Counted from the stretch's first letter, positions 18,516 to 26,360 are shown. The stretch: 64,000 bases of DNA from Blastococcus tunisiensis (GCF_900112815.1 NZ_FOND01000009.1:124001-188000), one strand, 5' to 3'. Numbers and translations: made by a program. The notes: generated by a model from the sequence alone, not told the origin.

Positions 18516-18958
18516 CGCCGTGCACTCTCCTTCACGGTCGAGATGTCGGTCTTGACGCTGGAGATCGCCTCGGTCGGCACCGGCGGGGAGCCCTTCTCGA
18601 CGTCCTTCTTGCCGACGAGCGCGAGCACACCGGCGACGGCGAACAGGGCCACCGCGACGATGAGCGCGGCCAGCCAGGCCGGCAGGACGAGGGCGAGGGC
18701 GAGGATCGCCGTGGTGATGAGCGCGGCCAGGCCGAAGAAGGCGACCAGGCCGGCACCGCCGAAGAGGCCGGCCCCGACGCCGAGCTTCTTGGCCTTCTGG
18801 GTCATCTCGGCCTGGGCGAGGCGGGCCTCGTCCCGGACCAGACGGCTGAGCTGCTCGGTGAGCTGGCTGATCAGCTGTCCGGTCGACGCGTTCTCGGGTA
18901 CCGGCTGCTCGTCGGCGCGGGTGGCGCCGGTGGCGGCCTGGGAACGGGGTGCAGTCAT
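18512..18958 (-). CDS. Actinobacterial Holin-X / phage-holin-like family membrane protein
   Basis: A 148-residue protein with the family segment STGQLISQLTEQLSRLVRDEARLAQAEMTQKAK followed by two tightly spaced transmembrane helices (LVAFFGLAALITTAILALAL and WLAALIVAVALFAVAGVLALV). Despite the name there is no prophage here; the family is a common chromosomal envelope protein of unknown function. ATG preceded by GGAGGA (complement of 18962-18967). First gene of the four-gene operon with DUF3618, DUF4235 and YihY. Confidence 0.85.
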   Translation of the reverse strand: MTAPRSQAATGATRADEQPVPENASTGQLISQLTEQLSRLVRDEARLAQAEMTQKAKKLGVGAGLFGGAGLVAFFGLAALITTAILALALVLPAWLAALIVAVALFAVAGVLALVGKKDVEKGSPPVPTEAISSVKTDISTVKESARR

Positions 18959-19055
18959 CGGTCCTCCGGACGGGACGGGGTCGATGACCTGCCATGCCCG
19001 CGCGGGCGCCGCCGTAACCGGACGGCGGGTTCCGGCACGGGCGCGGGCGGGTCGC

Positions 19056-19061
19056 TAGCCT
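19056..19061 (+). promoter_or_regulatory. Predicted -10 box of the 69-aa gene (TAGCCT)
   Basis: TAGCCT ends 6 nt before the ATG at 19068. Confidence 0.55.
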
Positions 19062-19067
19062 GCCTGC

Positions 19068-19277
19068 ATGACCTGGACCTGGCGCCTCGAGGACTCCTCC
19101 GGAGCGGCCGTCGAGCCCTCCTCCATCGGCGTGGCGGTGCCGGGCGCCGACAACCAGGGCGACGCGGAGTCCTGGCTCGGCGAGAACTGGCGGGAGCTGC
19201 TGGACAAGGGCGTGGCCACGGTGACGCTCCTCGACGGCGACGAGGAGGTCTACCGGATGGGCCTCGCCGCCTCCTGA
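19068..19277 (+). CDS. Conserved hypothetical protein, 69 aa
   Basis: A small acidic cytosolic protein starting MTWTWRLEDSSG and containing QGDAESWLGENWRELLDKGVATVTLLDGDEEVYRMGL. I recognise it only as a type of small conserved actinobacterial protein with no assigned function. The frame is short, but the leaderless-type promoter, good codon bias and the repeat element starting immediately after the TGA support a real gene. Confidence 0.72.
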   Translation: MTWTWRLEDSSGAAVEPSSIGVAVPGADNQGDAESWLGENWRELLDKGVATVTLLDGDEEVYRMGLAAS

Positions 19278-19334
19278 AGGACCCCGTCCGGAGTCTCGCC
19301 GCGAGCGTGCGTGCGGCGCGCGGGACGGGGTCCT
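19278..19334. repeat. Palindromic intergenic element, copy A
   Basis: Perfect 12-bp terminal arms (AGGACCCCGTCC and complement) are separated by 33 bp with an inner CGCCGC/GCGGCG stem. It begins on the base after the stop of the 69-aa gene and ends 4 bp before the convergent aldo/keto reductase stop, so it can act as a two-way terminator. Confidence 0.8.
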
Positions 19335-19338
19335 CCCA

Positions 19339-20322
19339 CTAGCCCCGGGCGGTCTTGGCCGGGTCGCGCTCCACGACGTCGCCGAGGACCTGGTCGATCC
19401 GGGTCAGGACGTCGTCGTCCAGCCGGACACCGGAGGCCCGGACGTTGTCGTGCACCTGCTCGGGTCGGGTGGCGCCGATGATCGCCGCGCCGACGTTCGG
19501 GTTCTGCAGCACCCAGGCGATCGCCAGCTGGGCCATCGACAGGCCGAGGTCGTCGGCGATCGGGCGCAGCCCCTGGACGGCGGACAGGATGTCGTCCCGG
19601 AGGAAGCCCCGCATCGACGTCCCGGCCTCGGCGTGGCCGCCCCGGCTGTCGGCCGGCGGCTGCTGCCCCGGCAGGTACTTGCCGGTCAGCACGCCCTGGG
19701 CCAGCGGCGACCAGACGATCTGCGACAGCCCCTCCTTCTCCGACGTCGGCACGACCTCGGACTCGATGACCCGCCAGAGCATCGAGTACTGCGGCTGGTT
19801 GCTGATCAGCTGGACGTCCAGCTCGCGGGCCAGTGCGGCACCGGCGGCGATCTGCTCGGCGTTCCACTCGGAGACACCGATGTAGAGCACCTTGCCCGCC
19901 CGCACCAGGTCGGCGAACGCGGTCATCGTCTCCTCGAGCGGCACGGTCGGGTCGTAGCGGTGGGCCTGGTAGAGGTCGACGTAGTCGGTCCGGAGCCGCT
20001 CCAGCGAGGCGTGGCAGCTCTCGACGATGTGCTTGCGCGACAGTCCCCGGTCGTTCCTCCCGGGACCGGTGGGCCAGTAGACCTTGGTGAACAGCTCGTA
20101 GGAGGAGCGGCGCTGGCCCTCCAGCGCACGGCCGAGGACCGCCTCGGCCCGGGTGCCGGCGTAGACGTCGGCGGTGTCGAAGGTGGTGATGCCTGCGTCG
20201 AGGGCGGCCCGCACGCAGGCGAGTGCAGCGTCCTCCTCGACCTGCCCACCGTGGGTGAGCCAGTTGCCGTAGGCGATCTCGGAGATGTTCAGGCCTGAGC
20301 GGCCGAGGCGTCGGAATTCCAC
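19339..20322 (-). CDS. Aldo/keto reductase (Kv-beta-like subgroup)
   Basis: A 327-residue NADPH-dependent TIM-barrel reductase. Family landmarks are FRRLGRSGLNISEIAYGNWLTHGG, DAGITTFDTADVYAGTRAEAVLGRAL (catalytic Asp and Tyr), FTKVYWPTG (catalytic Lys), YVDLYQAHRYD (catalytic His) and IVWSPLAQGVLTGKY. The C-terminal GAAIIGATRPEQVHDNV forms the cofactor clamp. Substrate unknown. The GTG at 20322 fits the family N-terminus and lies 8 nt from TAACGT. The long open frame upstream is a shadow of the MBL gene. Confidence 0.93.
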   Translation of the reverse strand: MEFRRLGRSGLNISEIAYGNWLTHGGQVEEDAALACVRAALDAGITTFDTADVYAGTRAEAVLGRALEGQRRSSYELFTKVYWPTGPGRNDRGLSRKHIVESCHASLERLRTDYVDLYQAHRYDPTVPLEETMTAFADLVRAGKVLYIGVSEWNAEQIAAGAALARELDVQLISNQPQYSMLWRVIESEVVPTSEKEGLSQIVWSPLAQGVLTGKYLPGQQPPADSRGGHAEAGTSMRGFLRDDILSAVQGLRPIADDLGLSMAQLAIAWVLQNPNVGAAIIGATRPEQVHDNVRASGVRLDDDVLTRIDQVLGDVVERDPAKTARG

Positions 20323-20330
20323 GGACGGCG

Positions 20331-20336
20331 ACGTTA
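20331..20336 (-). promoter_or_regulatory. Possible -10 box of the aldo/keto reductase (TAACGT)
   Basis: TAACGT on the minus strand ends 8 nt before the GTG at 20322 and includes the stop codon (TAA) of the upstream MBL gene. Confidence 0.4.
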
Positions 20337-21194
20337 GTAGAAGGACCCCTCGCCCCCCACCGCTCGCACGCTCGCTGCGGGCCCCTGCGGGGGGCCTGGG
20401 AGGACCGCGCGTCCGGCCCCGGGCGTCAGCGTCGTCCCGTCCGGCACGGTGCGGGCGCCGTGGACGGCGAGCCGGCCGGCCAGTTCCGTCGCCGGCGGGT
20501 TGTGGTGGCTCAGGTGCACGGCGACCACGTCGGTCGCATCGGTGACCGCCCCGACGGCGCGCAGGCGGGCCAGCTGGTCGGGGAACGTCGCGAGGTCCAG
20601 GTGCCGGGTGCCGTGGTCGAACACGTCGCCGAAGGTCTGCTCGATCAGGACGAGGTCGAACGCGGCTCCGCGGGTGGCGAGGACGGCGGGCTCCGGCAAC
20701 GGCCCGGTGTCGGTGGCGTACAGCAGCCGGCCGCCGTCCGGGCCGGTCACGTCGTAGAGCACGGTCGGCACGTCGTGGTCGGCCGCCAGTGCCCGGACCC
20801 GGTGACCGGCGAGGTCGAGGACGTCGCCGGGCTCGACCGCCGTGAGGCGCACCGGGCCGTCCGGGGCCAGCCACGGCCGGCACTCCTCGAGCACCGGCGC
20901 CGGCCCCACCACGGTGAGCGGCGCCGTCGGCCGTGCCCAGTGCCGCCAGAGCAGCGAGAACGGCGAGCAGTGGTCGGGGTGGGCGTGCGTCACGAGCACC
21001 GTGTGCACCCGCCCGAGGGAGATCCCGCCGGGCGGCAGCCCCGGGGCCAGGTCCAGCAGCAGGACGCCGTCGACCAGCGCCGAGGTGGGCCGGCGCTGCT
21101 CGTCCCGGCGCCGGGCGTCGGTGCACGACTCGCAGCCGCACCAGGGGTTGGGCCAGCCGTCGGCCGCACCCGTGCCCAGGAGGGTGACCTCCAT
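20334..21194 (-). CDS. MBL-fold metallohydrolase, PhnP-like, with repeat-encoded C-terminus
   Basis: A 286-residue metallo-beta-lactamase-fold hydrolase. The PhnP-type start LLGTGAADGWPNPWCGCESC carries a Cys cluster, and the metal motif is THAHPDHCS, with later ligands in LYATDTGPLPEP and VAVHLSHHNPP. Related actinobacterial proteins are, as I recall, often fused to a CobU cobinamide kinase domain; none is present here. The last 20 or so residues and the stop codon lie in a copy of the dispersed palindromic repeat, so the original C-terminus may have been lost. The gene follows DUF3043 by 21 bp. Confidence 0.85.
   Translation of the reverse strand: MEVTLLGTGAADGWPNPWCGCESCTDARRRDEQRRPTSALVDGVLLLDLAPGLPPGGISLGRVHTVLVTHAHPDHCSPFSLLWRHWARPTAPLTVVGPAPVLEECRPWLAPDGPVRLTAVEPGDVLDLAGHRVRALAADHDVPTVLYDVTGPDGGRLLYATDTGPLPEPAVLATRGAAFDLVLIEQTFGDVFDHGTRHLDLATFPDQLARLRAVGAVTDATDVVAVHLSHHNPPATELAGRLAVHGARTVPDGTTLTPGAGRAVLPGPPQGPAASVRAVGGEGSFY
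20341..20397. repeat. Palindromic intergenic element, copy B (inside the MBL gene end)
   Basis: Closely matches copy D at 58797: both read AAGGACCCC, then GCCCCCCACCGCTCGC, and end GGGGCCT. The outer arms are imperfect (AGGACCCCTCGC against GCGGGGGGCCT). It is translated on the minus strand as the C-terminal tail of the MBL protein. Confidence 0.75.
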
Positions 21195-21215
21195 CAGGCG
21201 GCGGTCAGGTCGCGC

Positions 21216-21824
21216 TCAGACCTCGGCGCCCAGGGGCACGTCGGGCTTGGGGAACCGCCAGCGCCGGATCATCGTCGACCGGCTGATCCCGTACCAGGTC
21301 AGTCCGCGGGTCTTCGTCGTCTCGGGGTGGCGCTCGGCGACCTTCTGCTTGATCTTGCGGCTCAGGACCACGGAGTCGACGATCAGCAGCAGGAAGAAGC
21401 CGAAGAGCAGGAAGCTCGCGTAGTTCCGGAGCGTCACGCTCGGCGCGATCGTCCCGATCAGGGCGACCCCGGCGATGGCGAGGAAGAAGCTGCCGACGTT
21501 GCGGCGGGAGTCGACGACGTCGCGGACCAGCTTCCGCACCGGTCCGCGGTCGCGCGCCGGCAGGTAGGCGTCGTCCCCGCGGGCCGCGCCCTGGCGGGTG
21601 GCGGCCCGCTGCGCCGCGTTCTGCTCGCGCATCCGCTTGTAGGCCTCCCGGCGCGTGGTCGGCGGCGGCGGCGGCGGGCCGGGCCGGCGGCCCTGGGCCT
21701 CGTTGCGCCTGGGCGTGGGGCGACCCTTGCCGGACGCCCTGACCAGCTCCTCCGGAAGATCGGCGGAGGAAGCGGTGGCGGACGTCTCGGCGCGGTTCCG
21801 GCGGCCGGGCAGGCGGAGCTTCAC
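21216..21824 (-). CDS. DUF3043 domain membrane protein
   Basis: A 202-residue protein. The hydrophilic N-terminal half carries the family pattern KGRPTPRRNEAQGRRPGPPPPPPTT. Two transmembrane helices (NVGSFFLAIAGVALIGTIA and NYASFLLFGFFLLLIVDSVVL) precede a basic C-terminus (SRKIKQKVAERHPETTKTRGLTWYGISRS). Function unknown; it neighbours erpA in other actinobacteria too. The GTG start gives the expected N-terminus VKLRLPGRRNRAE, and TAGACT ends 8 nt upstream. Confidence 0.88.
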   Translation of the reverse strand: MKLRLPGRRNRAETSATASSADLPEELVRASGKGRPTPRRNEAQGRRPGPPPPPPTTRREAYKRMREQNAAQRAATRQGAARGDDAYLPARDRGPVRKLVRDVVDSRRNVGSFFLAIAGVALIGTIAPSVTLRNYASFLLFGFFLLLIVDSVVLSRKIKQKVAERHPETTKTRGLTWYGISRSTMIRRWRFPKPDVPLGAEV

Positions 21825-21832
21825 GGGCTCGG

Positions 21833-21838
21833 AGTCTA
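21833..21838 (-). promoter_or_regulatory. Possible -10 box of the DUF3043 gene (TAGACT)
   Basis: TAGACT on the minus strand ends 8 nt before the GTG at 21824, one base further than the spacing seen at other genes here. Confidence 0.4.
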
Positions 21839-21880
21839 CGGGTGTGGGGAAGGAGACCTGGGAAATCGCCCCCGGCGCCG

Positions 21881-21886
21881 TACAGT
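21881..21886 (+). promoter_or_regulatory. Predicted -10 box of erpA (TACAGT)
   Basis: TACAGT lies about 92 nt upstream of the ATG, giving a leader of roughly 85 nt with short inverted repeats (CACCGC/GCGGTG and GTGCC/GGCAC) before the GGGAGGA ribosome-binding site. Confidence 0.45.
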
Positions 21887-21978
21887 GGTCGGCAGCAGGG
21901 GAAGAGCCACCGCAACGGCGGTGTTGGTCCGCTGAAGGACGTGCCGCAGCGGGCACCTCGGATCTGGGAGGACACAAC

Positions 21979-22347
21979 ATGTCGGTGCAGGACACCACCA
22001 CCCTCGACGGCGGGGCCGGCGTCACCGGCGTCGTGCTCAGCGACCCGGCGGCCGCGAAGGTGAAGGCGCTGCTCGATCAGGAGGGCCGCGACGACCTGCG
22101 ACTGCGCATCGCGGTGCAGCCGGGTGGCTGCTCCGGGCTGCGCTACCAGCTGTTCTTCGACGAGCGCTACCTCGACGGCGACCAGACCTACGAGTACGGC
22201 GGGGTCGAGGTCATCGTCGACCGCATGAGCGGGCCCTACCTCGGCGGCGCGACGATCGACTTCGTCGACAGCATCGAGAAGCAGGGCTTCACGATCGACA
22301 ACCCCAACGCCGGCAGCTCCTGCGCCTGCGGGGACAGCTTCAGCTGA
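21979..22347 (+). CDS. erpA: A-type iron-sulfur carrier protein (ErpA/IscA/HesB family)
   Basis: A 122-residue A-type carrier that delivers Fe-S clusters to apo-enzymes. The three cluster cysteines are present: one in QPGGCSGLRYQL and two in the C-terminal SSCACGDSFS. The LRIAVQPGG strand and GGATIDFVDSIEKQGFTIDNPNAGS loop are standard. It is the only Fe-S assembly gene in the window. Likely clients nearby are the Rieske protein and, genome-wide, LipA. It diverges from DUF3043. Confidence 0.95.
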   Translation: MSVQDTTTLDGGAGVTGVVLSDPAAAKVKALLDQEGRDDLRLRIAVQPGGCSGLRYQLFFDERYLDGDQTYEYGGVEVIVDRMSGPYLGGATIDFVDSIEKQGFTIDNPNAGSSCACGDSFS

Positions 22348-22461
22348 GCAATGACACGGCGATCCTCCGGATCGCACCGCGGCCAGCTACCGTCCCCCGG
22401 ACGCGCTGAGCCGCTTCGTCCTCCCGTCGCAGGAGACCCTCCGGGCCTCCACTCGGGACGA

Positions 22462-22504
22462 CACGACGGCCCGGTTCCCCACGACGGGGAGCCGGGCCGT
22501 CGTG
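22462..22504. terminator. Bidirectional terminator between erpA and asnB
   Basis: A 19-bp stem with a single G-U-type mismatch and a 5-nt loop (arms begin CACGACGGCCCGG) lies between convergent genes. Confidence 0.75.
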
Positions 22505-22516
22505 CATCCGCGGGAA

Positions 22517-24448
22517 CTACAACCGCACGGGGTAGACGGTCTCGGGGATCTCGGGCTTGATCCGCTCCTCGACGAAGATGCCGTGCCACACCATGAAGAC
22601 CAGCAGCGTCCAGAGCTTGCGCGAGTGGTCCACGGGCGAGCCGTTGCGCTGGTTCTCGCGGTGCGCGGCGAGCATGGCCAGCACCTGACGGCGGTCCAGC
22701 CATTCGTCGGTCCGGCTCTCCTCGATCACCTGGCGGGCCCAGTCGTGCAGGTCCTCGGCCAGCCAGTGCCGGGTGGGCACGGGGAACCCGAGCTTCCGCC
22801 GGTTCAGCACGTGCGCCGGCACGATCTGCTCCAGGGCCCGCCGCAGGGCGTACTTCGTGGTCTCCCGGGTCACCCGCTGGTCGACCGGCAGGGTGCTGGC
22901 GACCGCGAACACCTCGGGGTCGAGGAAGGGCACGCGCAGCTCGAGGGAGTTGGCCATCGTCATCTTGTCGGCCTTGACCAGGATGTCGCCGCGCAGCCAG
23001 GTGAACAGGTCGACGTACTGCATGGCGGTGACGTCGTCGTAGCCGGCCGCACGGGTGCGCTCGTACAGCTCGCGCGTGACCGTGACGTGGGAGAGGTCGG
23101 GGTCGCGGCGTTCGAGGAACCCGAGCTCGTCGTCCCGGAAGATCCGGGCGTTGCCGTAGTACCGCTGCTCCAGCGGGATCGCGCCACGGCGCAGCAGGTC
23201 CTTGCCCCGCATGCCGTCGGGCAGGCGGGTGGACAGTGTGCCCAGGGCGCGCCGCAGCACGGCGGGCATGCGGTCGAACGCCGCGAGCGACAGGGGCTCG
23301 CGGTAGATGTTGTAGCCACCGAACAGCTCGTCGGCGCCCTCGCCGGAGAGCACCACCTTCACGTGCTTGCGGGCCTCGCGGGCGATGAAGTAGAGCGGCA
23401 CGAGCGCCGGGTCGGCGACCGGGTCGTCGAGGTACCAGACGACCAGCGGGATGGCCTCGGCGAACTCCGCGGCCGTCACCACCTTCGTGATGTGCTCCAC
23501 GCCGATCGCGGCCGCCGACTCCGCTGCCACGTCGATCTCGGAGAAGCCCTGCCGCTCGAAGCCGGTGGTGAAGGTGAGCAGCTTCGGGTTGTACCGCTTG
23601 GCCAGCGCGGCGATCGCGGTGGAGTCGATGCCGCCGGAGAGGAAGGAGCCGACCGTCACGTCGGCCCGCATGTGCATGCGGACCGAGTCGTCGAGCACGT
23701 CGGCGATCCGGTCGTAGACGGCCTGCTGCTCGTCCTTCGCGACCGGCCGGACCGGGAAGGAGGGATGGAAGTAGCGCGTCGTGGTCAGCTCGCCGTCGCG
23801 GACGGTGAAGCTCGTCCCGCTCTCGATCCGGCGGATCCCGGCGTGCAGGGTCGCCGGCTCGGGGACGTACTGCAGGGTCAGGTAGTGCTGCAGCGAGGCG
23901 CCGTCGACGCCGCCGGCGGCCGCGCTGCCGCCGAGCACCTCCAGCAGGGCCTTCTTCTCCGAGGAGAAGACGATCCCTCCGTCGGCGAGCCGGGCGGTGA
24001 ACAGAGGCTTGATGCCGAAGGGGTCGCGGGCGCCGAAGACCGTCTGCTCCTGGGTGTCCCAGATCAGGAACGCGAACATGCCGCGGAGGCGGTGGACGAC
24101 GTCGGCACCCCAGAGGTGGTACCCGGCCACGATCGCCTCGGTGTCGCCCTCGGTCGCGAACTGCGCCCCCTGGGCGGCCAGCTCGGCCCGGAGCTCGAGG
24201 TAGTTGTAGATCTCGCCGTTGAAGACGATCCGGTAGCGGCCGTCCGCGTAGGGCATGGGCTGGTGGCTGTGCTCGATGTCGATGAAGGACAGCCGGTTGA
24301 AGCCGAACACCGCCCGGCCGTCCCACCAGGCCTCGTTCTCGTCGGGGCCGCGGTGCCGCATGCAGTGCTGGGCGCCGCGCACCGCGTCGACGGTCGCGTC
24401 GTCGACCCGGTCGGCGTCGGTGGAGAAGTAGGCGAGCAGGCCACACAT
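22517..24448 (-). CDS. asnB: Asparagine synthase (glutamine-hydrolysing)
   Basis: Makes asparagine from aspartate, ATP and glutamine. The N-terminal nucleophile Cys2 is exposed after Met removal (MCGLLAYF). The class II glutaminase domain spans about 1-215 with RHRGPD, NRLSFID and FNGEIYNY. The synthetase ATP loop is SGGIDS (271-276), with LSGEGADELFGGY further on. At 643 residues it is the long actinobacterial type. It is the third gene after two small membrane-protein genes and converges with erpA. asnB beside ctaC is a conserved actinobacterial arrangement; the amidated product could be asparagine or a cell-wall substrate, asparagine being the default. Confidence 0.95.
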   Translation of the reverse strand: MCGLLAYFSTDADRVDDATVDAVRGAQHCMRHRGPDENEAWWDGRAVFGFNRLSFIDIEHSHQPMPYADGRYRIVFNGEIYNYLELRAELAAQGAQFATEGDTEAIVAGYHLWGADVVHRLRGMFAFLIWDTQEQTVFGARDPFGIKPLFTARLADGGIVFSSEKKALLEVLGGSAAAGGVDGASLQHYLTLQYVPEPATLHAGIRRIESGTSFTVRDGELTTTRYFHPSFPVRPVAKDEQQAVYDRIADVLDDSVRMHMRADVTVGSFLSGGIDSTAIAALAKRYNPKLLTFTTGFERQGFSEIDVAAESAAAIGVEHITKVVTAAEFAEAIPLVVWYLDDPVADPALVPLYFIAREARKHVKVVLSGEGADELFGGYNIYREPLSLAAFDRMPAVLRRALGTLSTRLPDGMRGKDLLRRGAIPLEQRYYGNARIFRDDELGFLERRDPDLSHVTVTRELYERTRAAGYDDVTAMQYVDLFTWLRGDILVKADKMTMANSLELRVPFLDPEVFAVASTLPVDQRVTRETTKYALRRALEQIVPAHVLNRRKLGFPVPTRHWLAEDLHDWARQVIEESRTDEWLDRRQVLAMLAAHRENQRNGSPVDHSRKLWTLLVFMVWHGIFVEERIKPEIPETVYPVRL

Positions 24449-24494
24449 CAGGCGCGAATCCTCGGGGCTGGGGAGCGGGTCGGGAGGTGGGGGA

Positions 24495-24845
24495 TCACAC
24501 GCGCTCGCCGGCGCGCATCTTCTGCGTGACGGTGCGCTCGCCGTAGAAGGAGAGGAACGGGATGGTGCCGAGCACGAGTGCGACGACCGCGCCCCTGAGG
24601 CTCCACTTGGCCCGGAGCGCCAGGTCGACGGTGGACAGGAAGAAGAGCGCGTAGAGCCAGCCGTGCGCCGTCCCGAGGACGGTGACGAACTCCGGGACGT
24701 CGGCCAGGTACTTCAGCGGGACGGCGACGGCGAACAGCAGCACGAGCAGGACGCCGACGACCGTGGCCATCACCCGGTAGCGCTGCAGCGCCGCGGCGAT
24801 CGCCTGCTCGGAGTCGCGGGCCGGCGCGGTGCGGTCAGCGGCCAT
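24495..24845 (-). CDS. DUF3817 membrane protein
   Basis: A 116-residue protein with about three hydrophobic helices (VVGVLLVLLFAVAVPLKYL, FVTVLGTAHGWLYALFFLSTV and GAVVALVLGTIPFLSFYGE), matching the DUF3817 pattern with the conserved GTAHGWLY and IPFLSFYGER. Function unknown; genes of this type commonly sit beside cytochrome oxidase genes. ATG 24845 is preferred over GTG 24854 because GGAG lies 8-9 nt upstream. It overlaps the preceding gene by 11 bp. Confidence 0.85.
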   Translation of the reverse strand: MAADRTAPARDSEQAIAAALQRYRVMATVVGVLLVLLFAVAVPLKYLADVPEFVTVLGTAHGWLYALFFLSTVDLALRAKWSLRGAVVALVLGTIPFLSFYGERTVTQKMRAGERV

Positions 24846-25203
24846 GGCCGGCACTCCGCTGCCCGAGGGCGCGCTCGTTGAGCTCCGCGAGGTAGGCGTT
24901 GTAGGCGGCCAGCTCGGGATCTCCGGAGGTGTCGATCCGCGGGCGCTGGTACAGGACCACGGCGGCGCCCGGCTCGCCCTCGTCCGGGTCGCGGGTCAGC
25001 TCGACCCGGAGCATCCGCAGGTAGAACCACAGCCCCATGAACCCGTAGAGGGGCCACTGGAGGGCGTAGCTCCAGTTGACCGCCCCGCCGCCGGCCTCGG
25101 CCTTGGTCAGCTGCCAGTACCCGAGGAAGAAGGTGGCCACGAAGAGGGCCGCCACCAGCAGGTGCAGCAGCAGCCACTTGGGGGTCAGCAGCCGGGAGAA
25201 CAC
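24835..25203 (-). CDS. Small membrane protein with a SURF1-like N-terminus
   Basis: A 122-residue protein with two transmembrane helices (about 10-30 and 47-63). The first helix context, FSRLLTPKWLLLHLLVAALFVATFFLGYWQL, resembles the first helix of SURF1 proteins, which help insert haem a into cytochrome oxidase, but the large soluble SURF1 domain is missing. The C-terminus is soluble and Glu/Arg-rich. Its location next to ctaC suggests a role in oxidase biogenesis; this is inference. The GTG start is 6 nt from TAGAGT. First gene of the operon ending in asnB. Confidence 0.75.
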   Translation of the reverse strand: MFSRLLTPKWLLLHLLVAALFVATFFLGYWQLTKAEAGGGAVNWSYALQWPLYGFMGLWFYLRMLRVELTRDPDEGEPGAAVVLYQRPRIDTSGDPELAAYNAYLAELNERALGQRSAGHGR

Positions 25204-25209
25204 GCCTCG

Positions 25210-25215
25210 ACTCTA
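25210..25215 (-). promoter_or_regulatory. Predicted -10 box of the DUF3817-asnB operon (TAGAGT)
   Basis: TAGAGT on the minus strand ends 6 nt before the GTG at 25203. Confidence 0.5.
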
Positions 25216-25366
25216 ACCGCCGGCCGTGGACCGGCGGCCGAGGTTCCGCGCACACCCGGGCTCGCGGATGCGGCACGAGCGCCGCAGGCCGGGGACGGGG
25301 TCCGGAACGGGGTCCGGGACGCGCCGGTGGGGTGTCTCCGGTGGTCGGCCGCCGAGCGGGGTCGGC

Positions 25367-25422
25367 TAGTCTCGCCCCACACTGTGAACGGCAGGATGCC
25401 GTCCGCCCGGAAGCCGGCGGAC
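25367..25422 (+). promoter_or_regulatory. ctaC promoter -10 (TAGTCT) and structured leader
   Basis: TAGTCT at 25367-25372 predicts a start near 25379 and a leader of about 100 nt. The leader holds two tandem perfect hairpins: ACGGCA/TGCCGT (25388-25393, 25397-25402) and GTCCGCC/GGCGGAC (25401-25407, 25416-25422). The ribosome-binding site GAGGAGG is at 25462-25468. Confidence 0.5.
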
Positions 25423-25477
25423 GACCAGCGGGAGGACCGCCCGGACGCCCGGGTGGAGAACGAGGAGGCAGCGAGCA

Positions 25478-26359
25478 GTGGCTCGAGGCAGCAGGCTCGC
25501 GCGGCTGGCCGCGCTCGGTCTCCTGGGGGTCGTGACCCTCACCGGATGTTCGATGCCGAACAACGAGTTCTGGCGGTTCGGCTGGCCGGAGGGCATCACC
25601 CAGGAGTCCGAACCCATGCGGGAGCTGTGGACCGGCTCCGTGATCGCCGCGCTGATCGTCGGCTTCGGCGTCTGGGGCCTGATCGGCTGGTCGGTGGTGC
25701 GGCACCGCAAGCGCAGCGACGAACTGCCCAAGCAGACGGCGTACAACCTGCCGCTGGAGATCGTCTACACGATCCTGCCGTTCGTGATCATCGCCGGGCT
25801 GTTCTTCTACACGGTGGTCGTCCAGAACGAGGTCCGTGACCGCAGCGAGAACCCCGACGAGACGATCGCGGTCAACGCGTTCAAGTGGAACTGGCAGTTC
25901 GTCTACCCCGACACCGAGGGCCCGGACGGCGAGCCGGTCAACACGATCGGCACCACCTCGGAGATCCCGATCCTCGTGCTGCCGACCGATCGGACGATCC
26001 GGTTCGAGCTGACCTCGGCGGACGTCATCCACTCGTTCTGGGTGCCGGAGTTCCTCTTCAAGCTCGACGTCATCCCGGGCAACGAGAACGGCCGGGACAA
26101 CGTCTTCGAGGTGACGGTCGAGGAGGAGGGCGCCTACGTCGGGCGCTGCGCGGAGCTGTGCGGCAGCTACCACGCGTACATGAACTTCGAGGTCCGCTCG
26201 GTCTCCGGCGACGACTACGAGGACTACCTGGCGGCGCGGGAGTCCGGCCTGGACACCTACGAGGCCCTCGAGGAGATCGGCCAGCCGGGGCTGTCGTCCA
26301 CCACGGCGCCGTTCGAGTACCTGCAGAACAAGAACACCGACCTGAATGCGGGGGGCTGA
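25478..26359 (+). CDS. ctaC: Cytochrome c oxidase subunit II (aa3-type)
   Basis: The CuA-bearing electron entry subunit of the aa3 oxidase. The 293-residue precursor has a lipoprotein signal with lipobox LTGC (Cys24). Two transmembrane helices lie at about 51-71 and 92-112. A cupredoxin domain follows, with FKWNWQF, HSFWVPEF and the CuA motif CAELCGSYHAYM (two Cys, His, Met). The GTG start follows GAGGAGG. A 17-codon ORF starts one base after its stop and leads directly into ctaF; subunit I (ctaD) is not in the window. Confidence 0.96.
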   Translation: MARGSRLARLAALGLLGVVTLTGCSMPNNEFWRFGWPEGITQESEPMRELWTGSVIAALIVGFGVWGLIGWSVVRHRKRSDELPKQTAYNLPLEIVYTILPFVIIAGLFFYTVVVQNEVRDRSENPDETIAVNAFKWNWQFVYPDTEGPDGEPVNTIGTTSEIPILVLPTDRTIRFELTSADVIHSFWVPEFLFKLDVIPGNENGRDNVFEVTVEEEGAYVGRCAELCGSYHAYMNFEVRSVSGDDYEDYLAARESGLDTYEALEEIGQPGLSSTTAPFEYLQNKNTDLNAGG

Positions 26360-26360
26360 G

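Noticed and set aside
18512-18958. Holin-like gene as evidence of a prophage
   Set aside because: No phage structural, lysis or integrase genes nearby; the family is a common actinobacterial chromosomal envelope gene.
25291-25311. Seventh copy of the palindromic element
   Set aside because: Only one arm-like GGACGGGGTCC is present, without a partner arm or inner core; at most a degenerate remnant.
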